DNA of 64,000 bases from Amorphophallus konjac (lineage: Eukaryota; Streptophyta; Magnoliopsida; Alismatales; Araceae). The notes beneath the pieces were generated by a model, which was given only the letters and a program-made list of their open reading frames with translations, was not told the DNA's origin and searched no databases. Numbering within the stretch: position 1 is the first letter of the stretch; the number at the start of each line of letters is the position of its first letter. The stretch covers positions 146,262,732-146,326,731 of the forward strand of contig CM040117.1 in assembly GCA_022559845.1 (NCBI GenBank), in the 5' to 3' direction. The translations under genes and the position numbers were made by a program. Below are positions 21,546-32,380 of this stretch, one piece after another.

Positions 21546-24500
21546 TAAGGAATCAAGAAGCAGCAAGGCAAGCTCCAGGCTCTACAAGAAGACGAGACAG
21601 GACCCGCCAAGGAGGGTGGACTCGTCGAAGGTACTCTTATTATATATGATAAATCAGCTTTTGTTCTTTTTGATACTGGTGCCACTCATTCTTTTATTTC
21701 TCAGAGATTTACGAAGTCTTTAGCTGTGAACCCAGTTTTGATGAATTCTCCGTTAGAGATTTCGACCCCTATTGGTTCCGGATCAGCAATTAAGTATTTC
21801 TATCCTTCCAATAAGGTCTTGATCAATGAATAAAACCTGCCGGCTGATTTAGTTTGTATGGACATGAAGGATTATGACGTAATCCTAGGAGCAGATTGGT
21901 TGGCTAAGTATGAGGCCAATGTTCAATGCAGATCTAGTTCTGTGTCTTTCACTGGACACCCTGGACTTTCTTTTATAGGAATTAGACACCATAAGTTTGT
22001 TCCACTTATTTCGGCTCTTCGAGCTGATAAGCTGATGATGAGAGGATGTAAGGCTTTTCTAGCCTTTGTTTCTGTGACCCCTGAGCAGAAGATTGAGAAT
22101 GAGGACTTTTTTGTCGTTCGAGATTTTCCAGATGTCTTTCCTGAGGAACTACCAGGACTCCCTCCTGAAAGGGAAGTTATCTTTTCTGTTGATCTAATTC
22201 TTGGTGTGACCCCTATTTCCAAAACTCCTTATCGTATGTCTCCTGCGAAGCTAAGGGAACTAAAGCAACAGTTGATGGAATTGCTTGAGAAAGGGTTCAT
22301 TCATCCTAGTACTTTCCCGTGGGGAGCCCCTGTAGTATTCGTCCGGAAGAAGGATGGTTCGATGAGGTTGTGCATCGATTATCGGCAATTGAACCAATTG
22401 ACTATCAAGAACAAATATCCATTGCCAAGGATTGATGAGTTATTTGATCAGATAGCAGGAGCTCAATATTTTTCTAAGATCGACCTTCGATCTGGATATC
22501 ATTAGTTACGAATTAAGGAGGAGGATATCTATAAAACAGTCTTCTGCAGCAGGTACGGGCATTTCAAATTTGTAGTAATGCCTTTTGGGCTAACGAATGC
22601 ACCTGCAGCTTTCATGCAGCTGATGAACGATGTGTTTCGGCCCTATCTTGATCAATGGGTCATGGTGTTCATTGTTGACATCTTGATTTATTCTAAGAGT
22701 GAGGAGGAGCATGCTGAACATTTAAGGATGGCATTGTAACTATTGAGAGATCATCCGTTATATGCCAAGTTTAGTAAGTGTGAATTATGGCTGCAAGAGG
22801 TGTCCTTTCTAGGACATATCATTACAAAAGAAGGTATTTCTATTGATCCTTCGAAGGTAGAGGCAGTAAGGAATTGGGATAAGCCTACTAATGTGACTGA
22901 AGTGAGAAGTTTCCTAGGCCTAGCAGGTTACTACCAAAAGTTTATTCAAGATTTCTCCAAGATTACGGTACCTCTGACAAGATTAACGCGCAAGGAGATC
23001 AAATTTGATTGGTCAGAAGATTACGAGCGAAGCTTCCAGACCTTGATGGAATGTTTGACCACTGCACCTGTTTTGGCTTTACCTTCTGGAGAAGGAGGTT
23101 TTGTGATATACACTGATGCTTCAGGTATTGGTTTAGGGTGTGTACTCATGCAGCACGAGAAAGTGATAGCCTATTCTTCTAGGCAGCTGAGGAAGCATGA
23201 AGAGAATTATCATGTTCATGATTTGGAGCTAGCAGCAGTGGTGTTCGCCTTGAAGATATGGAGATACTACTTGTATGGATAAGTATTCATGGTATTTTCA
23301 GATCATAAGAGTTTAAATACTTATTTTCTCACAAGGAACTCAATATGAGGTAGCGAAGATGGCTGGAGTATTTGAAGGATTTTGATTTCTCCATTGAGTA
23401 TCATCCTGGAAAAGGTAATGTTGTGACAGATGCCTTAAGCCGCAAGCCTATAGCTAAGTTGTCAAGCCTCATGTTACAAGAATGGAAATTGTTGGAGCAG
23501 TTAGCTAGTTTAGATCTTAATGTTGACAAGGATCGGATTATGATTGCTCAGATTCAACTTAAGCCCAAATTATTGATGGAAATCAAGTCTCTGCAAGATG
23601 ATGACCAAGAGTTGGTAGAGATCAAGGGAAGCTTGAGTAACAGACCTGACTTCATGATAGCTGATGATGGAAGATTGTTATTTCAGGGAAGAACTTGTGT
23701 ACCTGATGTAGCTGAGATAAAGAGTAAGATCCTCGAGGAAGCTCATAGATCCAGATACACCATTCATCCTGGAGGTACTAAGATGTTTAAGGATTTGAAA
23801 AGATCTTTTTGGTGGCCGAATATGAAAAGGGAAGTGGCAGACTTCATAAGTAGATGCTTGGTTTGTCAGCAAGTCAAGGCGGAGCATTTCAGACCAGCAG
23901 GGAAATTGAAACCCCTTGATATACCCCAATGGAAGTGGGAGAGCATTGGCATGGATTTCATTATGGGTCTACCTAGGACTCGTAGTGGATTTGACGCAAT
24001 ATGGGTGATTGTCGACATATTGACAAAATCGGCTCATTTCTTATCTATTAAGTCTAAATGGACAGTTGATGTTTTGGCTGCTTTGTATATGAAGGAAATG
24101 GTAAGACTACATGGTATACCAGTCAGCATTGTGTCTGATAGAGACCCCTGGTTCACTTCTCATTTTTCGAAAGGATTGCAAGAGTCCTTGGGAACTCGTC
24201 TGAATTTCAATACTGCTTTCCATCCACAAACAGATGGACAGACTGAAAGGACCAACCAGATAGTGGAAGATATGCTTAGAGCCTGCATGATTGACTTTGG
24301 AGGTAGTTGGAGTGATCATTTGGCATTGGTTGAATTCACCTACAACAACAGTTACCAGTCCAACATTCAGATGGCTCCATTTGAAGCTTTGTATGGTAGA
24401 AGCTGTCGATCCCCGTTATGTTGGGACGAGGAAGGTGAGAAGCAATGGCTTGGACTAGATCTTATTTCCGAACAGTCCAAGAACATCCGTATTATCAGAG

Positions 24501-24988
24501 AGCGGTTGCAAGTAGCACAATCAAGACAGAAGAGTTATGTCGACACCAGGAGGAGAGTTTTGGAATTTCAGGTTGGTGAGCATGTGTTTTTAAAGGTTTC
24601 TCCTATGAGGGAAATTCGAAGGTTTGGTATTCAGGGCAAACTAAGTCCAAGATACATTGGTCCATTCGAGATTCTGGAAAGAGTGGGGGAGGTTGCTTAC
24701 CGTTTGGCACTACCACCTTAGTTATCTGGAGTACACAATATTTTCCATGTGTCTATGTTATAGAAATATGTGTATGATCTCACTCACATTATTCAGCATA
24801 TGGACTTCGAATTGAAGGAAGATCTGACTTATAAAGAAAGACCGATCAAGATTTTGGATCGAAAGTAGCAGTAACTCAGGAATTGTTCCATACCGATGGT
24901 TAAAGTGCAGTGGAGTCGGCGTGGAACTGAAGAAGCTACTTGGGAGTCAGAAGATACTATGCAGAGGCAGTACCCGGATTTATTCTAG
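21546..24988 (+). pseudogene. Tek1 pol: protease, RT, RNase H, integrase, chromodomain
   Basis: Protease FDTGATHSFIS at about 21670; RT from about 22240 with [20 protein letters not shown] and a mutated active site FIVDILIYS (first catalytic Asp is Val) at about 22670; RNase H from about 23060 with [11 protein letters not shown]; integrase from about 23740 with [34 protein letters not shown] and the ERTNQIVEDML block; a GPY/F-like module ends at 24720, and a chromodomain-like tail (ATWESED) ends YPDLF at 24988. Stops at 21834, 22504, 22738, 23281, 23354, 24719 and others, plus a one-base deletion at about 23316, inactivate it. Confidence 0.9.
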
Positions 24989-25064
24989 GTGAGCTGTCTC
25001 ACTCCCTCTTTTTATTATTAAGTGCATTAAATTTGGAGGACCAAATTCCTTAACTGGGAGAGGG

Positions 25065-28000
25065 TGTAATACCCCAATTTTTCGAGAAATTAATTAGAAA
25101 TTCAAAATTTATTTGAAATTAATTAGAATAATTTCTTAATAAATAGAATAAGTTATATTTCGACCATTTTATAAAAATTCAGAAAATATATATTGTTGTA
25201 GAGGATAACACGTTTAACAAACTTGTCTTCTATGGCCAACCCAAATAAAATCTATAAGTAGACTGAATTAGTGGATTAAGCCCAAATTAAACACATAGTT
25301 AACTATACCTTGAAACGCCAAATTCGAGCCCAATACTCCATCAAATGAGCCCAAATCGGTGGCAAATGAAAGGCCATGATGAGAGGATCATTTCTCATCT
25401 CTTAATCTCTCGAAACCCTAACCTTAGGAGATGCATTTGGCGGAGTTTGGATCGAGTCAACTATTGCGGCGGCGTTCACATCAACCCGACTTGCATGGAT
25501 GAATACTCCGCGCATAGAACCGTCTAGAAGGCGTGTGCCTATTAAAATGAAGCTCTCTAACCCTAGAATCGTTTAGAACTAGTGGCGGCTGCAGAGGAGT
25601 TGGATCGAGGGAGATCTCCAGTGATTAGTGGCTGCGTGTACCGACGTCTTGAGTTTTCTTTCTCCTTCCTTCTTCATCCGATTCAGGTAGGTAATAGTAA
25701 GCCAAACCCTACAAATAATATATGGTTGGAAGCATCATCGTGTCAACTTTTCATTGATGTAGAAAGCCCTAAATTTTATTAATTGTTCTGCGAGAATTTT
25801 AGGTTTTAGTAGAAGCATGTCAGAACTAGGGTTATAACTGTTCCCTTTCGATTAAGTAGTAATTTCAGGCTGTAAACATAAAATTGATTCATGCATCTTG
25901 TAGAGTTTTTCGTGCTCTTTCTTTTGGTAGTAAAAGTCCCAAATTCCATGCTTTATATCGTGCAAATTTCATGTTTTAGTTCTGACCCTAGAAACCTCGC
26001 CGGAGTCGGGCAAGGCGAAGGGGCAGCGACCTGTCTGGCCTTGTGCGGCCACACGATAGACCGCACATCCAAGATAGGCGGCCTGCTCTTGACCATTTAT
26101 ATGTTTCTATATCTGATCGTTTCTCTTGTACGTGCGGCCGGATACCAACCGCATGTCTGTCCTGCGGCCAGTTCGAGACCGCACATCCCTTCCAGTGGCA
26201 CCCTACCGACCGTCCATCTCCAGCAGGCCTTCGAACCTGAAGGGGCATGTGTGGCCTATCTGTGACCGTATATGGCGATGTAAGGTCCAGAATCGACTGC
26301 ACATATGTAACAGAATAGATTAATTGTCATTTCTATATGTTATGTTAGTAGATTAGTGGTTAATGGCATGTTGGCAACACACCTAATAAACTATAATTCA
26401 TGACAGTAAATAATTCTTACTGATTTATTTAATTTGAGCTTGATCTTGCGTCATCTTTCCAATGAATGTCAATTTTAATTGTGCATCCTTTATAATTGAA
26501 ATGGCTATTAGGTTTACACTTGCTATAACCGTTAATCTTGAACCATATTATCCCCTAGAATTGAATTGGACTCAATCGAACCGTTGTGATTTGAGTTAGT
26601 CCAAATTGGACTAACAGAGACTTGAGCGGCCATTTGTGACCCGCATATACCCCTGAACGGCCCAATAGAGACCGTTCATCCCTGGCTAATGCCAATTTAT
26701 CTTGGCCGATTATCCTTGATCCAACTTTTGCCAAATCTTGATTTGATCAGCCTAGTAGACCCTAGGCCGACCAACAGACAGTGTGCTAGACTCTGGTTCA
26801 GTTCCACCCTTTCTATGGCAGCCCGGGAGCCCACTTGGGCAAATTTCTATATTATTGTTCGGCCCTATGTTGTGCGGCCAGATATGACCCGTACATCTGA
26901 CAAGCGGCCCATGATGGACCGTTCAACTAATGAGCGGCTCTGTCAGGACAATATATCATGTCCTCGATTTTGTAAACTTCTGGCATTGTGCGGCCCAATA
27001 CTTACCATGCATATAGAAGAGCGGCCCTTTATCAGCCGTTCAACCTTGACCTCCCGAGGGTTTAGTATTTTCTGTTAGTGCGGCCAGAGTGTCGACCGCA
27101 CAAGTCTTGAGCGGCCCAGTAGTGACCGCATATCTTCTAGAAATTAGTTTTCTCCGTATTTTATGGTTTTGAATCCAAGAACATGATGGTTCTTGATAAC
27201 TTGAATTCCTGGACAGAAATTCTGGACAGTATCTTTTCAGCTTAGCCTTGGGATGTTCCGAGGTAAGTTTATACTTGATTATAATTGGCCATTTTAACTT
27301 GATTAAAGTCTAGATGGAACTTGGGATCTTGGATCCGATAAATCAATGCCAACGCATCATAGGGGCCCGGTCTGGTCCTGGGGAGAGAGCCCGAAAAGTA
27401 CTTGTGCCCATGTGAGTTTGTAATGACATGGTGAGGCATTGCACCGAGTGCATGACTAGCGTGATGTCTATGACAATGATCTCTTACTTGAATCATGTTC
27501 TACTTGGTTATATTCTTACTTGTTGGCCAATTTCTTGCAATTTCCTGTTATATATATTGTTCTTAATTTGCAATTCTTGTAGTTATATCATTCTGCCATA
27601 TTGTTATTCCATTCCATTCTTTAGCACTTTCTTTTATTATGTTGTTTCATTCGATCGTTATTTATTTTATTTTCGTTTCATACATGTAATTAATTGGTCA
27701 ATCACTTACACTTGCCTATTGTTACCTACTGAGCGTTCGCTCATATAGTTGTTTTCCCCCTTTTCCAGGCAGCTCAGGTGAAGATTCACAGATGGAAGGG
27801 AATGGGCAAGAGTGATGACTTGGAGTGTATCCGCTAGTCGTTATGTTGAGATTTTTATAGTTGTTTTACATCTAGCTATGCCTTAGAACTTGTGTTAGTT
27901 ATTGTAACGGAGTCGATTAGAGATTATGCTTGATTATCTTTAAGTTAGTTTGATGGTATTTGTAATAGACTTGGAGTTATTCTGTTCATGACGTTATGTT

Positions 28001-28070
28001 AATTCTTAGCATGTTATCTTTACTAGTGTTTTCTACTGCCGGTCTCGATATTCCGCGTCGAGGCGTGACA
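25065..28070 (+). repeat. Tek1 3' LTR (about 3.0 kb)
   Basis: Begins TGTAATACCCCAATTTTT directly after the purine tract ACTGGGAGAGGG and ends GAGGCGTGACA. It contains palindromic words GCGGCC-N8-GACCGC and variants at about 26045-26330, 26625-26680 and 26874-27130. Small frames over it (up to 129 residues) lie in the palindrome regions and look fortuitous. Confidence 0.9.
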
Positions 28071-28236
28071 GGATTGGCCCATGGGGAAGGGGTGTGAAAG
28101 TGGACTTCCCCGACAAAGTATAAAGGAAGTGCTGGGTCACGAGGCCCACTAAAGAAGGGGTTGAATGGGTCAAAAAATGTGTGACCCCTCGGTTCCTCCA
28201 TTACATAGTCCCATGGGTGAAATTCATGAAGGTGAT
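28071..28236 (-). pseudogene. TRG2 ORF2, distal segment (continues 38948-39700)
   Basis: Reading leftwards from the Tek2 insertion this is open to the Tek1 boundary. It contains HTFFDPFNPFFSGPRDP, the counterpart of DPFDPFLWEPRS in the TRG1 ORF2. The reading frame continues from 38952 without shift when Tek2 and one copy of gtgat are removed (TLNEGDHH then LHEFHPWDYV). The rest of the ORF is beyond the window. Function unknown. Confidence 0.68.
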
Positions 28237-31200
28237 TGTAGCAACCCTGACAAATGAATATTTGAAATGAATTAAAACATATAAATTACAGAAGTAATAC
28301 AGATAATAAGAATAGAGTTAATTAGATGAAATAAAACATATTACGAATAACGCCTCTTAGTAAGGCGTTAATTTAAAAAGAAACGCCTCTATATACGGCG
28401 TGACTAAAGAAAGGACGCCCTCACCTGACGGCGTCAAATCCCAACGCCAAAAAGGGCAAGAACAAGAAACGCCCCTATCTTGGGCGTGTTCTAAAAATAA
28501 GGAACGCCCTTATACAAGACGCTTCTTAAGAAACGACCTGAACAAGGTCGTTAATTTAAGAATCGACGCCCTAACCAAAGGCGTTAATTCCATTTGTGAA
28601 CCGTTCGAACCCAGAGCTTATCCAGGGAAGGATTAACCTAATCCAGTAAGTGTCTACTAGGGTAAGGACTCTATTAGGGATATATTACCCTCAATAAAAC
28701 ACTACTTTTGTTAGGACTCCAAAAATCCTATAAATAAACCTGTCCGGTCGAACCCTAAACCTATTTGATCGATCGCTGCTACGGTGAGTAAAGAACTGAA
28801 CGTTCTTTTCTTTTTATTTTACTGTCAAATGAAGAGTTACTAACTCTTCATCTCCTTCTCTTCTTACAGGTTGAAGAGAGCACACGACGTGAAGAACAAA
28901 GGTATTGTTCTTTTTCCCTTTTTACCTTCGGTCAAGTAGTATGAAGAAATACTAATGTTTCTTCTTCTGTTCTTGTAGGAGTTACAGAACAGAAGAACAA
29001 GGTTCTTCATCAAAGCCTTCTCGTCCTCCTGTTATTGTTGCTGTAAGGCAACAACGTCCCCTTTCATATCAATCTTCAAATCTTCAGGTAGGTTTTCTCA
29101 AGTTATTGTATCCCAAATGAAAATAACGCAAGATATATGTATAAGCATGGCATGCATACAGTTTTATTTTCGTTTCTGGAATATTATTGAAAGAAACGCC
29201 CCTGTCAAGGGCGCTAATTTACAAGAAACGACCCTGTCCAGGTCGTCAATCTCATATTTGACGCCCTGCACGCAGGCGTTACTTTCATGAAAATCGCATG
29301 TAATTAATAATTGATCCTGTTTAAAAATTCATTAAATATGAGATATCGATTCTAATATCTTGCATGACTCTACCTATAAATTTCTGCTAATTTTCCTGTC
29401 ATGACCGTGTATCATGTCTCTTGAAATTTTATTCCTGAAATATTGTAAATTCCTTGAATTCACGACCTAGACTAGGTCGTTTGCCATATGTTAACGCCCC
29501 AGATCAGGGCGTGAATCTGAAGGGTAACACCCCTTCCTAGGGCGTTTATCAGTTAAAATCCTGAAATTTATCTATTCTGAAAAATAGAATTAAATAGTAA
29601 CGCCCCTGCCCAGGGCGCGTTTTTTGATAATTCCTGAAATTTATTTTATCCTGTCCAATATTATAAATAGTAAGACGCCTTCTGGTATAGTCGTCAAATC
29701 ATGAAGAAACGCCCCTTCCCAGGGCGCGTTTTAGATAAATTATTGAATTATTGAAATTTCTGTAAAATTGATACATATGTAAACGCCCCTCTGTTAGGCG
29801 TTAATTACCTGAGAAACGACTTGACCTAAGTCGTTATTTTACTGCAAAACTGATTTTTCACTGTTTCTGTTAACCGATGGTTTCATATGTTATATAATAT
29901 ATATATCGGCACTATTCTCCACTCCATGAGTATAGTCCCACGTTTCATGTTGTTTCATCGATCACACAACTCTCATTGACATACAAGCTCTCCATTGGAC
30001 ATTCCGTTCCTTTGGACTAGCGAGTTAGTCATAGAGACCTCCGTAAGACTCCTCGTAGCCTTGGATTCCCTCAAGGCCGACTGAGCTGGTTGTACCCTAA
30101 AAACCTATTACACCATTGATGCCATGTCACTCTAAAGAAACATGGGATACCGGCCCTTATGATTATACAAAGAGTATATCATAAGAAATTTCTTAATGGG
30201 ATGATGATATCAAGCCATATCATGCCATTCTTGTGAACCTCAATTCTATGATAAGAATGAGGGTATCTTACCTTTGATTTACTGTTCATGTGGACCTCAA
30301 TTCTATATAAAGAATGTCCATATTGACTTGTCATGGTACCCAAGTTAGAGGAACCATATTCTACCTAGTTTTATCGATATCGTGATTATACCGTTATTAT
30401 CGCCAATCTATGTCCTTTGTCATATTTTGGACTCTATTCTATCAAAGTTGTCATACATGTCTACAAGCTTGATTATTGAAATTCTATGTTGGCTATAAAC
30501 AAGAGTGGATGTCAAAACACATGATAAATGCCTGCGCATATAGGGCCCGATCTGGTCCTGGGAGGAGCACCCGAAAGTACTTGTGCCCATGGGAGTTAAA
30601 ATGATAAGGTATCTGGCATTATACCGAGTACTTGACTTGCTTGATTGGACATTCCACACACATCTTGTACTTGAATCGTACTTGACTTGACATGAATTGC
30701 GTGGCCCGAAAAAGGGTAATTTACTTGCTTGATACATGATAGCCAAAGTTCTTGACATGACTTGTTAAACGTACTTGCTTGAATATCTTGAATACACTTG
30801 TATCTTGTTGAAAGTTCATGATTAGTTCATCTTATTTCTTTGATATTACATTCTCTCTATCTTGTCGTTTTATGCGAGCATGCATAGCTTTATTGCATTC
30901 ATGAAAGATGTAATTACTTAAACCCCTTACTAGTACTTGAGATATAATTTCCTACTGAGCGTTCGCTCATTCCGTTTGTCCCGTTGTACTTTTCAGGTAA
31001 GTCCGACGACGATGGAAGTCAATCGGATGGGATTGGCCAAGAGTGAAAGTGATAGAGCTGCTCAAGTGTCATCTAGTCTTTTCTATAGTTTCTTGAGTCA
31101 AATATGTATTCTTTTCCTTTTTATTAAACAGAGTATTGGATTTGTAATAGTCTATCCATTATGAAATAAAGGATTGGGTTATCTTGCTATTTTGCGCATC

Positions 31201-31296
31201 TCTGTCTTTGTGTCGAATACACGACCACTCTGATTGACATGATTGATATAAACTCGTCACGTGTCTCCAGGTATCTTCCGCGCTCGGGGCGTGACA
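28237..31296 (+). repeat. Tek2 5' LTR with an array of 21-bp palindromes
   Basis: From TGTAGCAACCCTG to GGGGCGTGACA. A TATA box (CCTATAAATAAACC) lies at about 28730-28743. About eighteen palindromic words of 21-22 bp, of the types AACGCC-N9-GGCGTT and AACGACC-N7-GGTCGTT, lie at 28350-28585 and 29195-29840. Exon-intron-like signals (CGGTGAGTAAAG near 28780, TTCTTACAGGTTGAAG near 28862, TTCTTGTAGGAGTTAC near 28972) suggest a spliced leader in the transcribed LTR. Confidence 0.93.
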
Positions 31297-31303
31297 ATTT
31301 TTG

Positions 31304-31316
31304 TGGTATCAGAGCC
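31304..31316 (+). promoter_or_regulatory. Primer binding site of Tek2
   Basis: TGGTATCAGAGCC, seven bases after the 5' LTR; initiator-tRNA-Met type. Confidence 0.95.
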
Positions 31317-31470
31317 TAAGGTATTCAATTACTAGGAAAAAACCAAGTCCAAGGATAAGTTGAACGTTTAACCAAGTGAGATTGGGAAGAACCAAGGGTT
31401 AAGAGTCAATGAGTCTTTTAATAAGATCACAGTGATATAATACTAACGTAGCTATCGTAATTGTAGGATA

Positions 31471-32380
31471 ATGGCTGCCGAACGTGCTCAATGGCGCAAC
31501 ATGCAGCGTACCCTTCAAGGGATGACTCAAGTGCTACAACAGGTAGCACAAAGTGGTACTCCACGAGCTGGAAGCTTACACCAAGCCTTTAAGAACATGA
31601 ATCCCCCGAAGTTTATGGATCGACCGATCCGGACGATGCCGAGCATTGGGTTCGGGAAACCGAACGCATATTCCGTGTCATGCAATGCACGGATCAGGAC
31701 AAAGTTCTATTAGCTACTTTCCAGTTAGAGAAAGATGCTAGATGCTGGTGGGAGTCTATTGAAGCAACCATCGATCCTACTCAAGTAACATGGGAAGAAT
31801 TTGTGGAATACTTCAATGCTAAATATTTCTCGGACCGAGTCCAAGAAAAGAAGGCTGCAGAATTCGCTGCATTAAAGCAACGATCCTTATCATTAGCAGA
31901 TTATGAAGCTCAGTTCTCCAGGTTGTCTAGATATGCTAAGCATCTTATTAGCACGGAGAAGATGAAAGCCCGTAGATTTCTTAATGGGCTTAGGCCCCAC
32001 TATATTACTCAACTGGCGCCTATGGACATCCAAGTTTATTCTGAAATAGTGCGCCGAGCTCAATTACTTGAAGATGCCACGGAACTATCTGATAGGATCC
32101 GTGGAAAAGACAAGAAGGAGCAAGTCACAGGTTCGGGTTCTTTCAAACCCAACTTTAAGAAGAGGCCCAATAATGGAGGTTCTTCCTCTCAAGATCCAAG
32201 TTCAAGAAAGCAAGCCCTTCTCTATCACCACTACACCTTCTAATACAGTATGCAAGCATTGTGACAAGGCTGGTCACAAGACCGAAGAATGCTGGAGGAA
32301 ATTAGGAGCTTGTCTCCGTTGTGGAAGCCGTGAGCATCGGATTCCCGAGTGTCCATTAATGAATGACCAAGCCGGTGATG
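31471..32380 (+). pseudogene. Tek2 gag, broken by two single-base frameshifts
   Basis: Start MAAERAQWRNMQRTLQG at 31471. The frame shifts at about 31614, where a single A appears missing just after the NPPKF codons, and continues as DAEHWVRETERIF, VLLATFQLEKDARCWW, FVEYFNAKYFSDRV, ADYEAQFSRLSRYA. It shifts again near 32210 before the double zinc knuckle [14 protein letters not shown] and [14 protein letters not shown] (32252-32352). There is no substitution-type stop. Gag in Tekay elements is normally fused in frame with pol. Confidence 0.88.

Larger units (their letters stand above)
19200..28070 (+). mobile_element. Tek1: old Tekay/Del-like gypsy chromovirus
   Basis: Plus-strand order: truncated 5' LTR (19200-20391), primer site (20398-20410), gag (20610-21545), pol (21546-24988), polypurine tract (about 25052-25064) and a full 3' LTR (25065-28070, about 3 kb). 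Gag has two adjacent zinc knuckles; pol has protease, RT, RNase H, HHCC integrase and a C-terminal chromodomain-like tail, the layout of Tekay/Del chromoviruses. The left 1.8 kb of the 5' LTR is cut off by Cop1. The 5 bp after the 3' LTR (28071-28075, ggatt) should recur left of the window. Many premature stops make it inactive. Confidence 0.9.
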
